A stretch of 64,000 nucleotides of DNA from Arenibacter echinorum (GCF_003259375.1 NZ_QLLN01000007.1:124001-188000); one strand, 5' to 3'. Shown: positions 18,307-28,052, counted from the first letter of the stretch. The notes: a model not told the origin generated them from the sequence alone. A program made the numbers and translations.

Positions 18307-18771
18307 ATGCCAACCTACCATCTCAACGTCAATGGCTCCCAAAAAAAGGTCGAGACGGAAGCCGACACCCCAATGCTTTATGTATTGAGGGACTATCTGG
18401 AACTTAATGGTCCAAAATTTGGGTGTGGAATTGCCCAATGTGGGTCGTGCAACATCCTCATAAATGGAAGGGCCACCAACAGCTGTATACTTCCAATATC
18501 CTCTATTGGGGATGCTGAAATAACCACCTTAGAAGGACTTACTACCAATAAAGGCAAGCTAAATGCAGTGCAACAGGCTTTTGTAGACGAGCAGGCTGCC
18601 CAATGTGGTTATTGCCTCAATGGTATGGTGATGACCGCGGTTGGACTTTTAAGTACTAACCCAAATCCTAATGAGACGGAAATCAAAACTGCACTGCAAG
18701 CTAACCTCTGTCGCTGCGGTACCCATACCAGGATCATCCAAGCCATTAAGACCGCGGTTAAAAGCCTTTAA
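18307..18771 (+). CDS. Molybdenum hydroxylase small subunit, two [2Fe-2S] clusters (IorA-type)
   Basis: This 154-residue protein is the electron-transfer subunit of a xanthine-dehydrogenase-family enzyme. The N-terminal ferredoxin-like domain has Cys40, Cys45, Cys48 and Cys60 (the C-G-x-x-Q-C-G-S-C pattern) for the plant-type cluster. The C-terminal helical domain has Cys100, Cys103, Cys135 and Cys137 (C-G-Y-C and C-R-C-G) for the second cluster. The length is standard, and no export signal is present. The large subunit starts 12 bases downstream, so the two should be made together and perhaps exported together using the partner's signal. There is no FAD subunit nearby, which fits the IorAB, nicotinate-dehydrogenase-like branch that passes electrons to a cytochrome or another acceptor. 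Confidence 0.93.
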   Translation: MPTYHLNVNGSQKKVETEADTPMLYVLRDYLELNGPKFGCGIAQCGSCNILINGRATNSCILPISSIGDAEITTLEGLTTNKGKLNAVQQAFVDEQAAQCGYCLNGMVMTAVGLLSTNPNPNETEIKTALQANLCRCGTHTRIIQAIKTAVKSL

Positions 18772-18783
18772 TTCCAACCTGCC

Positions 18784-21006
18784 ATGACAGCCGTACCAAT
18801 TAGAACCAGAAGAAAATTTCTCAAAGACTTAGGCTATATCAGCGTGGGATTTACATTGTTGGGGGCGTGTTCAGGCGTGGAGGAACCCGTAATGGCCGCT
18901 CGAATGGATTATAACGGGAAACTACCAGGCAGTATGGGTCGTGCCAAAACCGTAAACGCCTGGTTGCAGATATTGGAGGATGGCAGCATAAGGGTACTAT
19001 CTGGGAAAGTAGAACTGGGACAGGGCATCCGCACTGCCATCCAGCAGGTGGCCGCCGAAGAACTGGATATGGATCTCGAGAGGGTGCAAGTTCATCTGGC
19101 AGAGACTGGCGTCACCCCAAATGAAGGTTATACCGGTGCCAGCGCTTCCATTCAAAACAGTGCCATGTCCGTTCGCTATGCAGCAGCTACAGCTAGGCAG
19201 GAATTACTGACCCTGGCGAGTAAAAAACTGAATACTGTCGTTGATGATCTACTGCTTTACAACGGCATAGTTAAATCTAAAAAGAGCAAAGAATCCTTAA
19301 CTTTTGCGGAGATTCTTGAAGGCGTACAAATAGAAACGGAAGTAATCCTTCCTGTTCACATAAAAGACTACAGGGAATATCGCTATGTTGGAAAAGCTAT
19401 CCCAAGAACGGATATATCCGACATGGTTCGTGGAAAAGCTGTTTATATTCAAGACCTGCGCTTCCCTGGTATGCTGCATGCCCGGGTAGTAAGACCACCT
19501 GGATATACTTCCCAACTGATTTCTTTGGATGAAACCGGTTTAAAAACAGAAGTTTCAGGAATCATTAAAACGGTAATAAAAGGAAGTTTTGTGGGTGTAA
19601 TTACCGAAAGGGAATACCAGGCTGTAAAAGCAGAACAATTCCTGAGGAACCACTCTATATGGACGGTTCCCGTACCCTTCCCTAAATCTGAAAATCTCTA
19701 CGCACATATTAAGCTGATTGCCTCCCCGCCGGAAACAGTAAAAAACGAAGGTGATGTGGCAGCAGTATTTGAAGGCGCCGAAATCTTTAAAGCAACATAT
19801 ACCAAACCCTATATTAAACATGCCTCTATGGGGCCCGCCTGTGGCATAGCAATGTTTGACGGTGCAATATTGTATGTCTGGTCCCACAGTCAAGGAATTT
19901 ACCCCATGAGGGAAGCCCTGGCGACCATGCTTTCCATGGACGCCGATAATATTCATATTACCGCTGTTCCAGGAGCTGGGTGTTTTGGCCATAGCACCGC
20001 GGATGATGCCGCCGCCGATGCAGCACTTTTGGCCCTAGAACACCCCAATACCCATGTTAGGGTACAATGGTCCAGACAAGATGAGCACTTATGGGACCCC
20101 TATGGTCCGGCCATGATCACCGAGTTGGAAGCCAGTCTGGATAAAAACAATAAAATAAACTCGTGGAAAACCGAGGTGTGGACCGACTCCCACAGCACTC
20201 GCCCCAACAAGGATGCCGGAACAGTATTGGCGGCCAGATATTTGGAAAACCCATACCAGATGAACTCAAGAGGGTATTTGGGAGGAGGACATAGAAATGC
20301 CGATCCGTATTACAGCATTCCCAATATGACCGTGAACGCACACTACTATGACGGACCCTTTCGCACATCCTCTTTGCGTAGTTTAGGGTCCTTTGCCAAT
20401 ATCTTTGCCATGGAATCCTTTATGGATGTCCTAGCCGAAAAGGCCGGACAAGACCCATTGGAATTCCGAATAAACCATTTGGAGGATGAAAGGGCCATAT
20501 CGGTAATCCAAAAAGTGCAAGCCCTGACCAGTGAACAAAATACAGAGGACGGTGAAGGGATTGGGTTTGCCTTTATGAGATACAAAAATACGGACGCCTA
20601 TATTGCCGTTGCGGCCAAAGTTGCGGTAGATAAAAATAATGGCGAGGCCGGTCTGATCAGAATGTGGGCAGCGGTAGACGTAGGAGAGGTAATCAATATG
20701 GATGGACTCACCAATCAAATTGAAGGCGGGATGATCCAATCAGCCAGCTGGACCCTAAAAGAGCAGGTGACGTTCAATACAACAGAAATAACAAGCACAG
20801 ATTGGATGAAATATCCCATTTTAAAATTTTCTGAAGTCCCTGAAGTGGAAGTGGCCATTATAAACCGTCCAACCGAAGACGCCAAAGGGGCAGGCGAAGT
20901 CCCAGTGCCGCCAACAGCTGCGGCAATAGCCAATGCCATCTACAACGCCTGTGGGAAACGAATTTATGACCTCCCGATAACGCCAGAGAAAATTTTAAAT
21001 GCATAG
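18784..21006 (+). CDS. Molybdopterin-binding large subunit, Tat-exported (IorB-type)
   Basis: This is the catalytic subunit of a molybdenum hydroxylase, 740 residues. The N-terminus carries a twin-arginine motif (T-R-R-K-F-L-K, residues 8-14) and then L-L-G-A-C-S, so it is probably folded with its cofactor, exported by Tat and lipidated. Cofactor-binding blocks include G-K-V-E-L-G-Q-G-I-R-T near 75 and G-A-G-C-F-G-H-S near 397. G-A-G-E-V-P near the C-terminus supplies the catalytic glutamate of the family. The usual G-G-G-F-G-R block is replaced by the G-A-G-C-(F/Y)-G-H type. The substrate is likely an N-heteroaromatic compound or an aldehyde, which cannot be decided here. Repeat-filled spacers lie on both sides of the iorAB pair. 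Confidence 0.92.
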   Translation: MTAVPIRTRRKFLKDLGYISVGFTLLGACSGVEEPVMAARMDYNGKLPGSMGRAKTVNAWLQILEDGSIRVLSGKVELGQGIRTAIQQVAAEELDMDLERVQVHLAETGVTPNEGYTGASASIQNSAMSVRYAAATARQELLTLASKKLNTVVDDLLLYNGIVKSKKSKESLTFAEILEGVQIETEVILPVHIKDYREYRYVGKAIPRTDISDMVRGKAVYIQDLRFPGMLHARVVRPPGYTSQLISLDETGLKTEVSGIIKTVIKGSFVGVITEREYQAVKAEQFLRNHSIWTVPVPFPKSENLYAHIKLIASPPETVKNEGDVAAVFEGAEIFKATYTKPYIKHASMGPACGIAMFDGAILYVWSHSQGIYPMREALATMLSMDADNIHITAVPGAGCFGHSTADDAAADAALLALEHPNTHVRVQWSRQDEHLWDPYGPAMITELEASLDKNNKINSWKTEVWTDSHSTRPNKDAGTVLAARYLENPYQMNSRGYLGGGHRNADPYYSIPNMTVNAHYYDGPFRTSSLRSLGSFANIFAMESFMDVLAEKAGQDPLEFRINHLEDERAISVIQKVQALTSEQNTEDGEGIGFAFMRYKNTDAYIAVAAKVAVDKNNGEAGLIRMWAAVDVGEVINMDGLTNQIEGGMIQSASWTLKEQVTFNTTEITSTDWMKYPILKFSEVPEVEVAIINRPTEDAKGAGEVPVPPTAAAIANAIYNACGKRIYDLPITPEKILNA

Positions 21007-21551
21007 TCACATCGAGTTTCCACTTTAGCCTTAAAACAATAAATAAGGCAGGCCTGCCGTCGGCAAACTCCATCATCAGCAGAGGGGATTGAAAGACTTG
21101 GTCAATGGAAACCAAATAGCCCCAAAAAAGGACGCTGTCGAAGTGACTCCTACGGTCATTTCGAACGAATGTGAGAAATCGTACTGGAAGCCCAACCTAA
21201 ACATAAATCATGCTATATACTACTCCATAAACTCTGAGATCGAATGCAACTTCAACAAAACCAAACTTGTGTGACTTCTCCTCATCCCGAAAAAAGGGAC
21301 TCTGTCATATTGACTCCCACAGTCGCCAACAAGGGCCTACCCCTTCCGGCTTCTCCCCTGTCGAAGCCACCTTCCCCTTATTAGGGGAAGGAGCTATATT
21401 TTTAGTTGTTTCGGGGCTCCTTCTTGGAACTTCCAGTTTAATAAATGCTAATAACAAGCTCCTTCCCTTGGACCTGTGCTGAGCGGAGCCGAAGTATAAG
21501 GGAAGGTGGAGCCTCCGCCATCAGCGGAGGGGAAGGAAGGGATTGAAAGCC
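21007..21551. repeat. Mosaic of inverted and direct repeats after iorB
   Basis: These 545 bases hold no credible gene but many repeats. The palindrome GGCAGGCCTGCC is at 21047-21058. Right-end copies of the 18030-18150 foldback lie at 21131-21150 and 21286-21318. A long inverted pair has arms CCACCTTCCCCTTAT at 21367-21381 and ATAAGGGAAGGTGG at 21496-21509. The hairpin CCTCCGC-catca-GCGGAGG is at 21512-21530. The phrase ggggattgaaag near 21084 recurs as agggattgaaag near 21538. It resembles several dispersed flavobacterial repeats inserted into one another. Confidence 0.7.
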
Positions 21552-23162
21552 CTAATATTTTTTGGACTGTTCTATATATTTATCATCTAGTTCTTTGGAA
21601 TCCTTGTATTTTACCCTAAGCTGCGCGAGTTTTTCCTTTAGCTCTTTCACTATATCCGCATATTCCGGATCATCATAGACATTGTTCAATTCCTTTGGAT
21701 CTTTTTTACGATCATATAATTCCCATTCGTCCACATCATAATAGAAATGGGCAAGTTTGTATTCCTTGGTAACTATGCCGTAGTGGCGTTTTACCATATG
21801 CACACTGGGATATTCATAATAGTGGTAATAAACAGCTTCGCGGTTCCATTCGGCCGATTTACCTTTTAACAATGGCATAAGGCTTTCCCCTTGCATATCA
21901 GCTGGGGCCTCTATTTGTGCCGCCTCCAAAAACGTCTGGGCAAAATCCAGATTCTGTACCATTTCTTCCTCGGTAGTTCCCGGTTTTATTTCATTGGGCC
22001 AACGGATCAACAAGGGAGTTTTAAAGGACTCATCGTAAATAAAACGCTTGTCGAACCAACCATGCTCCCCTAAATAAAAACCTTGATCCGAGGTGTAGAT
22101 TACTATTGTATTTTCGGCCAGGCCATTGTTATCCAAATAATCCAACACCCTACCCACATTGTCATCGACAGAGGAAATACTTCCCAAATAATCCTGCATA
22201 TACCGCTGGTATTTCCAAATCATTTTTTCCTGATCGGTCATTGTCGGCCATTTTTCCCTGAAATCTTGATTAATAGCATCGATAATGGGCTTGTATTCCG
22301 CCTTTTGTGCTTCGTTTGCTCGATTAAATTCGTTATAAACATTGGCTTGGGTATTGTTCACTACAGGCACTACATTCCCCATATCTTCAATAGTTTCGGG
22401 CCAAATTTTACTATCATGGCTATACTCCATATGATATAAAAGATTCATTTCAGCAGTTTTGGCGGCAGTACCCCTGTTGGAGTAATCGTCAAATAAGGTT
22501 TCTGGTAGCGGGAAGGTTTTTTGGGTGTACTCCTTAAATTTATCTGCCCTTGGCCACCATGGTCTGTGCGGTGCCTTATGGAGATACATTAAAAAGAAAG
22601 GCTTGTTGGGATCCCGTTTTTTATCCAACCATTCCAAACTCATGTCCGTAATAATATCCGTTACATAGCCAGTAATGGTGGTATCTCCTTTTTGGGTGAT
22701 AAAATCCGGGTTAATATAATGTCCCTGTCCTGGGAGGATCATAAATTCGTCCACGCCCTTGGGATTGTTCCCGAAATGCAGTTTCCCGAACATGGCCGTT
22801 TGATAACCTGCCTTCTGAAAGATCTGTGGAAAGGTCACCTGGGTGGTATCGAAAGGATTATGATTGTCTATTTTCCCATTAATGTGGGTATGTTTCCCTG
22901 TAAGTATGGTGGCCCTTGAGGGGGCACAGATAGAATTGGTAACGCTTGCGTTTCTGAACAACATGCCCTCCTTGGCCAAACGATCTATATTTGGGGTTTG
23001 GATCAAATGATCACTATAGGCACTAATGGCCTGATAGGCATGATCATCGGACATAATAAACAGGAAGTTGGGTTTCTGTGGCTTCTGCGCTTCTTTCTCA
23101 GCACAACTGTACAAGGTTAAAAGACAAAGGGCAACAAGGGAAAATAATGGTAATACTTTCAT
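21552..23162 (-). CDS. S1-family sulfatase (mucin-desulfating / GlcNAc-6-sulfatase-like), lipoprotein
   Basis: I choose the ATG at 23162 (536 residues), because the frame's upstream extension to 23258 lacks a signal peptide. The chosen start gives a clean lipoprotein signal ending L-Y-S-C-A (Cys20). The metal motif is M-S-D-D-H-A-Y-Q-A-I-S-A-Y near 37, and the active cysteine is Cys79 in C-A-P-S-R. These motifs and the I-C-A-P-S-R-A-T-I-L-T-G-K-H context match the branch that includes N-acetylglucosamine-6-sulfatases and mucin-desulfating sulfatases of Bacteroides. A large insertion at about 250-330 is also usual in this branch. It is separated from the core locus by iorAB and repeats, and it is convergent with iorB. 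Confidence 0.92.
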   Translation of the reverse strand: MKVLPLFSLVALCLLTLYSCAEKEAQKPQKPNFLFIMSDDHAYQAISAYSDHLIQTPNIDRLAKEGMLFRNASVTNSICAPSRATILTGKHTHINGKIDNHNPFDTTQVTFPQIFQKAGYQTAMFGKLHFGNNPKGVDEFMILPGQGHYINPDFITQKGDTTITGYVTDIITDMSLEWLDKKRDPNKPFFLMYLHKAPHRPWWPRADKFKEYTQKTFPLPETLFDDYSNRGTAAKTAEMNLLYHMEYSHDSKIWPETIEDMGNVVPVVNNTQANVYNEFNRANEAQKAEYKPIIDAINQDFREKWPTMTDQEKMIWKYQRYMQDYLGSISSVDDNVGRVLDYLDNNGLAENTIVIYTSDQGFYLGEHGWFDKRFIYDESFKTPLLIRWPNEIKPGTTEEEMVQNLDFAQTFLEAAQIEAPADMQGESLMPLLKGKSAEWNREAVYYHYYEYPSVHMVKRHYGIVTKEYKLAHFYYDVDEWELYDRKKDPKELNNVYDDPEYADIVKELKEKLAQLRVKYKDSKELDDKYIEQSKKY

Positions 23163-23297
23163 ATAGTTGGATGGTTTAAATACCCTACTAATATAGGGAA
23201 CAATAAATATATAAGGTTTATGGATAAACTTCAAATAAATTTGAGTCTTCGATGTCATTTGTGGCAGGCAAAAAGCCTTAGATGACTCTAAATAGGA

Positions 23298-23329
23298 AAA
23301 GCCATTCTACACGAATGTAAAATGGCTTT
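23298..23329 (-). terminator. Hairpin terminator of the RND efflux operon
   Basis: The stem AAAGCCATT-c-TACA (23298-23311) pairs with TGTA-a-AATGGCTTT (23316-23329) around a CGAA loop, with one internal mismatch. It lies 34 bases beyond the stop of the TolC-like gene, in the right place to end the minus-strand efflux operon before the next sulfatase. Confidence 0.75.
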
Positions 23330-23362
23330 CCTTCAAAGTAATTGGCAACCCTTGGATAAGCT

Positions 23363-24820
23363 TTATCTATCCCAACCTCCTCCCAAGGCCCTATACATAC
23401 CTACCTTGGCCAACATTTGGTCCTTTTTGGTCTCAACAAGTTCTTCGCTGGATTCGAGGGCATCGCGCTGGGTCAAAAGTACCTCCATATAGTCTGCCCT
23501 GGCCGACTGAAAAAGTCTTATAGAGATATCAATGGACTCATTTAGTGCTTGTACCTGTCCCACCTTTAATTCGTAACTCTTGTTAAGATTATCAATATTT
23601 GACAATTGATTTGCTACCTCGATATACGCATTTAAAATAGCCTTTTCATACTCATACACTGCCTGTATTTGCCTAGCGTTGGCATTGCCATAAGCTGCCT
23701 TAATTGCATTTCTATTGATTAACGGGGCCACTACATCCCCCACTACGTTATACAACAAAGATTGTGGTGTACTAGTTAAAAATTTCGGTTTAAAGGCCTC
23801 CAATCCAACACCTGCCTTTATCCCTAAGGAAGGGTAGAAATTGGCCTTGGCCACTTTAACATCCAACTTGGCCGCAGCCAGTTCATATTCTGCCTGCCTT
23901 ATATCCGGTCGGTTCTGCAACAATTGAGATGGTATGCCAGGATTAACGGCAGCAATCTCTTTATCTATAAAACCTTCGGAATTCCTCAAAATAGGCTGTG
24001 GCGACCTACCGATTAAAAAATTAATCTTATTCTCAGTTTCTTTGATCTTCTGTTGTATAGCGTATTTTTGACTTTGGTTCTTTAGTACCTCTGCCTCAAA
24101 CCTCCGTACGGCCAACTCCGTTGCCCTGGCCGCTGTTTTCTGAAGCTTCACCATGGCAAGGGCATTCGTTTGTATGGCCAGGTTTTCTTCAATAATTGCC
24201 AACTGACTATCCAAAGCCACTAGCTCATAATAGGAAGCAGCTACTTCGGAAACCAGATTGGTTACCATGAAGTTCTTTCCCTCTATGGAGGAAAGATATT
24301 CGAAAACCGCAGCTTTTTTGGCGTTTCTCAGCTTTTTCCAAACATCAACCTCCCAAGAAGCGTAAGAACCGACCATAAAATTTGATAGAGGTTCTGGGAA
24401 CTCCTCCCCCTCCTTAATTTCAAGTTGCTCCTCTACAGCACCATTTCTGGTATAAGCACCCACTTTTTCAACTTCAGCTCCGGCCTGAATATTGACAGAG
24501 GGCAGATATTCACCCTTTCTGGTCCTGATCTCATTTTTGGCCATCTCCACCTGTTGCAGTATAATATTCAGTTCCTGATTCCTTATCAAGGCCGTATCTA
24601 TCAACGCACTTAGTTGGGGGTCTGAAAAAAACTCTTTCCAGCGGACACTTGCACTGTTCAAGCTGTCTTCCAATTGATTTTGATACTGATCGGGTACATC
24701 TGAGTTTTCTTCCAACAGCGTTTTTGAGGGAACACAGGAATAGGTGGCTACAATAGCAAGTAAAGCCAGCCCGCACACCCTGCTCTTTTTTATGGATAAT
24801 ATTCTCTTATTTTTCATCAT
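23363..24820 (-). CDS. TolC-like outer-membrane efflux channel (NodT/OprM-type lipoprotein)
   Basis: This is the exit duct of a tripartite efflux pump, 485 residues. The signal peptide ends at T-Y-S-C-V with Cys29, indicating lipidation as in OprM. The body shows the two repeated outer-membrane-efflux domains with long amphipathic helices. It has the conserved L-L-Q-N-R-P-D-I-R-Q-A-E block near 310 and L-G-G-G-W near the C-terminus. The reading frame overlaps the pump gene by 14 bases, which points to translational coupling. Export substrates cannot be deduced. No local TetR or two-component regulator is seen. Confidence 0.95.
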   Translation of the reverse strand: MMKNKRILSIKKSRVCGLALLAIVATYSCVPSKTLLEENSDVPDQYQNQLEDSLNSASVRWKEFFSDPQLSALIDTALIRNQELNIILQQVEMAKNEIRTRKGEYLPSVNIQAGAEVEKVGAYTRNGAVEEQLEIKEGEEFPEPLSNFMVGSYASWEVDVWKKLRNAKKAAVFEYLSSIEGKNFMVTNLVSEVAASYYELVALDSQLAIIEENLAIQTNALAMVKLQKTAARATELAVRRFEAEVLKNQSQKYAIQQKIKETENKINFLIGRSPQPILRNSEGFIDKEIAAVNPGIPSQLLQNRPDIRQAEYELAAAKLDVKVAKANFYPSLGIKAGVGLEAFKPKFLTSTPQSLLYNVVGDVVAPLINRNAIKAAYGNANARQIQAVYEYEKAILNAYIEVANQLSNIDNLNKSYELKVGQVQALNESIDISIRLFQSARADYMEVLLTQRDALESSEELVETKKDQMLAKVGMYRALGGGWDR

Positions 24821-27800
24821 CTTTTCCTTTGGTTAGTTTTTTCAAAAGTTTCGCAATCTCCCTCAGTTTGGCCCTAGTCTTACTTTCCCCTTCACTGGTA
24901 CGCATCAATTCTTCGGAAAATGGCTCACTGGCCTCATCTTTGATAAGATTCCTTCCTTCTGCCATACTACCAAAAATGTAATAAAGCCCTGGTATGACCA
25001 ATACACCGAATAGTGTACCTATGAGCATTCCGCCCAAAGCCGACCCTCCGATGGTCCTGTTCCCAATGGCTCCAGCTCCGGTGGCAACGACCAGGGGAAT
25101 CAAACCAGCAATAAACGCGAAAGAAGTCATTAAAATAGGTCTAAACCTCGCGCGGGAACCTTCTATCGCAGCTTCAAGTATTGTGGCACCCTGCCTATGC
25201 TTTTGAACGGCGAACTCTACAATAAGCACTGCGTTCTTGCCCAGTAGACCTACCAACATAATCACCCCTATCTGGGCATAAACATCATTGGCCAAGCCCA
25301 TCATTTTCAATAATGCAAACGAACCGAAAACACCAACGGGTAAGGAAAGAATAACAGCAAAGGGCAATAGAAAACTCTCATATTGGGCCGCCAGTACGAA
25401 ATACACAAATATCAATACAATGATAAAAATGTATAGGGATTCATTTCCTCTTTTGGCCTCATCATACGAAAGCCCTTCCCAAGCTATGTCGTAACCTCTC
25501 GGGAGGGTTTGGGCGGCCACTTCCTTAATGGCATTTATAGCGTCCCCAGTAGTGTATCCAGCTGCAGGAAGCCCATTGATGGTAGCAGAATTATACAAGT
25601 TGTAACGGGTAATCTCATTGGGACCCAAACGCTTTTCCATAGTCATAAAGGCAGAATATGGTACCATTTCCCCTTCCTCATTTTTTACGAACAATTTTTC
25701 CAAATCCGATGGAAGTGCCCTATACTCGGGAGCAGACTGGGTATAGACCTTAAAGAACCTTCCGAACAGTATAAAGCCCTGCTCATAGGTACTTCCGATC
25801 AGAATATTCAGGTTTTCCATGGCCTTACCTATAGAAACCCCTTTTTGCATGGCTATCTTATTGTTGATTTTGAGTTCGTATTGCGGATAATTGGCCGAGA
25901 AAAAAGAAAACAATCCTGTTAATTCTTCCCTTTTGGCCAAAGCGTCCATAAAATCATCGTTTATCTTTCCAAAACCATGATAATCCGTAGAGTTGGTCTT
26001 ATCCAACAAACGCATGGAAAATCCGCCTGAAGAACCAAAACCAGGTACTGCTGGTGGCTCAAAGTATTCTATCCTAGCCCCTAGATTTTGGGTTTCCTCT
26101 TCCAATTCCTCCATTATCTCGTGTACGGAATGATGACGCTCGGACCAAGGTTTTAAATTGATTAGACAGGTACCGGCATTGGAACCCCTACCTTCGGTCA
26201 TAATCTCATAACCGGCCAATGAGGAAACAGATTCCACCCCATCCATCTCTTCACAGATCTGCTGTAATTTTCGGGCAACATCATTGGTCCTTTCCAAAGT
26301 TGCTCCCGGTGGAGTCTGTATAATGGCATATATCATCCCCTGATCCTCGTTGGGAATAAATCCTGCCGGCAGCGATTCGTTCGTAAAAAATATCCCGGCG
26401 CAAAAGGCTATTAGAATACCAAAGGTGACGATCCTTCTCGTTACTATTTTATCCAATAATTTTACATAGCTTCCCGTTAGACGTTCAAAACCCTTATTGA
26501 ACCAGGCAATAAACTTATCAACCGGCGATTTCCTTTTGGGCTTCCCATGATTGTTCTTTAACATGATAGCACATAATACTGGGGTAAGAGTAAGGGCCAC
26601 AACAGCGGATATTACAATGGATCCGGCCATAGTTATCGAAAATTGTCGGTAAAACACCCCAACCGGACCGGTCATAAAGGAAATAGGAATAAATACGGAT
26701 ACCATAACCAAGGTAATGGCGATAATTGCCCCACCTATTTCGCTCAACACCTCTGTCGAGGCCTTATAGGGCGTTAGATTCTCCTCCTCCATTTTAACGT
26801 GAACCGCCTCCACCACAACGATGGCATTATCCACAACGATACCAATAGCAAGTACCAAGGCGAATAAAGTAATAAGGTTAATGGACAGCCCGAAGAGCTG
26901 CATCACGAAAAAAGCACCGATCAATGATACCGGCACCGCGATGATAGGGATCAGAGTAGAACGCCAATCGCCCAAGAAAAGGAAAACAACTATGGCAACC
27001 AAAATAAAAGCGTCCCGAAGCGTATGGAGTACCTGTTCAATAGAGGCATCCAAGAAGTTGGCAACGTCGTAGCTAATCTTATAATCCAATCCTGGAGGAA
27101 GATCCTCTTTAAGTTCCTTTAATTTGGACTTAACCTCATCAATCACATCCTTACCGTTACTGCCCAAAGTCTGCTTTAGAATAATTGAGGCAGATGGCCG
27201 ACCATCCAAATTGGAATAAATATCGAAGAACTCGCTACCAAGTTCCACATCGGCCAGATCGCCCAAGGTAATGGTCTCCCCCTCCGCATTGGCACGAACG
27301 ATAATATCCTTATACTGTTCGGGCTGATTGTAACGCCCTACATAGGTAAGCACATATTCCAAAGACTGGGATTTAATTCCGGAACTTTGCCCAATCCTAC
27401 CAGGCCTGGCAATTATACTCTGGTCCTGCATAGCCTCCATGATTTCTTCGGCAGATACATTGTAGGCGCGCATACGATCTGGTTTTAACCATACCCGCAT
27501 TGCGTACTTTCGGCTACCCAATATCTGGGCGCTGGCAATACCGTTGATACGTTGTATTTCGGGTATTATTTTGGTGTAAGCATAATTGTAAAGAAACTTT
27601 TCATCGTTGTGCTCGTCTTCGGCAAACAGGTTTACGTACATCAACATACTGGGTTGCACGGGAGTAATAATCACCCCTTCTTTTTGCACCAATTCGGGTA
27701 GGTTCGGCATTACCTGATCTACCCGTGTCTTTACCATTACCACTGCAGTATTGGGATCCGTTCCCGGTTCAAAAATGACACGAAGGGTTCCTTCACCTGC

Positions 27801-28052
27801 ACTAGTGGCATCAGACGCCAGATAGCGCATTCCTTGGACGCCGTTAATGGCAGTTTCCAAAGGTATTAGCGTGGAATTCACCAATACATCTGCGCTTGCA
27901 CCTGGGTACGCTATAAATATGTTAACGGTAGTAGGTGCAATTTCGGGGAATTGCGAAATGGGTAATTGTTTAATGGCCAAAAGGCCAGTAAAAACTATCA
28001 TGACTGATATGACTATGGCCAATACCGGTCTTTTTATAAATTTTTTGAACAT
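24807..28052 (-). CDS. RND efflux pump, HAE1 family (AcrB/MexB-like)
   Basis: This inner-membrane proton-driven exporter has 1081 residues and twelve expected membrane spans. The first helix starts within residues 10-30, and large periplasmic loops follow helices 1 and 7. In helix 4 the motif is G-I-V-V-D-N-A-I-V-V. Asp408 is kept, but the second of the usual paired acidic residues is Asn409. Lys939 in G-L-L-G-K-N-A-V-L is conserved in helix 10. The C-terminal tail of about 55 residues is long and charged. It sits between the adaptor gene (128 bases upstream) and the channel gene (overlapping). Family membership is clear. Substrates could be drugs, bile-like compounds or metabolites. Confidence 0.96.
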   Translation of the reverse strand: MFKKFIKRPVLAIVISVMIVFTGLLAIKQLPISQFPEIAPTTVNIFIAYPGASADVLVNSTLIPLETAINGVQGMRYLASDATSAGEGTLRVIFEPGTDPNTAVVMVKTRVDQVMPNLPELVQKEGVIITPVQPSMLMYVNLFAEDEHNDEKFLYNYAYTKIIPEIQRINGIASAQILGSRKYAMRVWLKPDRMRAYNVSAEEIMEAMQDQSIIARPGRIGQSSGIKSQSLEYVLTYVGRYNQPEQYKDIIVRANAEGETITLGDLADVELGSEFFDIYSNLDGRPSASIILKQTLGSNGKDVIDEVKSKLKELKEDLPPGLDYKISYDVANFLDASIEQVLHTLRDAFILVAIVVFLFLGDWRSTLIPIIAVPVSLIGAFFVMQLFGLSINLITLFALVLAIGIVVDNAIVVVEAVHVKMEEENLTPYKASTEVLSEIGGAIIAITLVMVSVFIPISFMTGPVGVFYRQFSITMAGSIVISAVVALTLTPVLCAIMLKNNHGKPKRKSPVDKFIAWFNKGFERLTGSYVKLLDKIVTRRIVTFGILIAFCAGIFFTNESLPAGFIPNEDQGMIYAIIQTPPGATLERTNDVARKLQQICEEMDGVESVSSLAGYEIMTEGRGSNAGTCLINLKPWSERHHSVHEIMEELEEETQNLGARIEYFEPPAVPGFGSSGGFSMRLLDKTNSTDYHGFGKINDDFMDALAKREELTGLFSFFSANYPQYELKINNKIAMQKGVSIGKAMENLNILIGSTYEQGFILFGRFFKVYTQSAPEYRALPSDLEKLFVKNEEGEMVPYSAFMTMEKRLGPNEITRYNLYNSATINGLPAAGYTTGDAINAIKEVAAQTLPRGYDIAWEGLSYDEAKRGNESLYIFIIVLIFVYFVLAAQYESFLLPFAVILSLPVGVFGSFALLKMMGLANDVYAQIGVIMLVGLLGKNAVLIVEFAVQKHRQGATILEAAIEGSRARFRPILMTSFAFIAGLIPLVVATGAGAIGNRTIGGSALGGMLIGTLFGVLVIPGLYYIFGSMAEGRNLIKDEASEPFSEELMRTSEGESKTRAKLREIAKLLKKLTKGKDDEK

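Noticed and set aside
19555..19992. 145-residue antisense frame inside iorB
   Set aside because: It is fully contained in a gene with strong family motifs, so it is a composition artefact.
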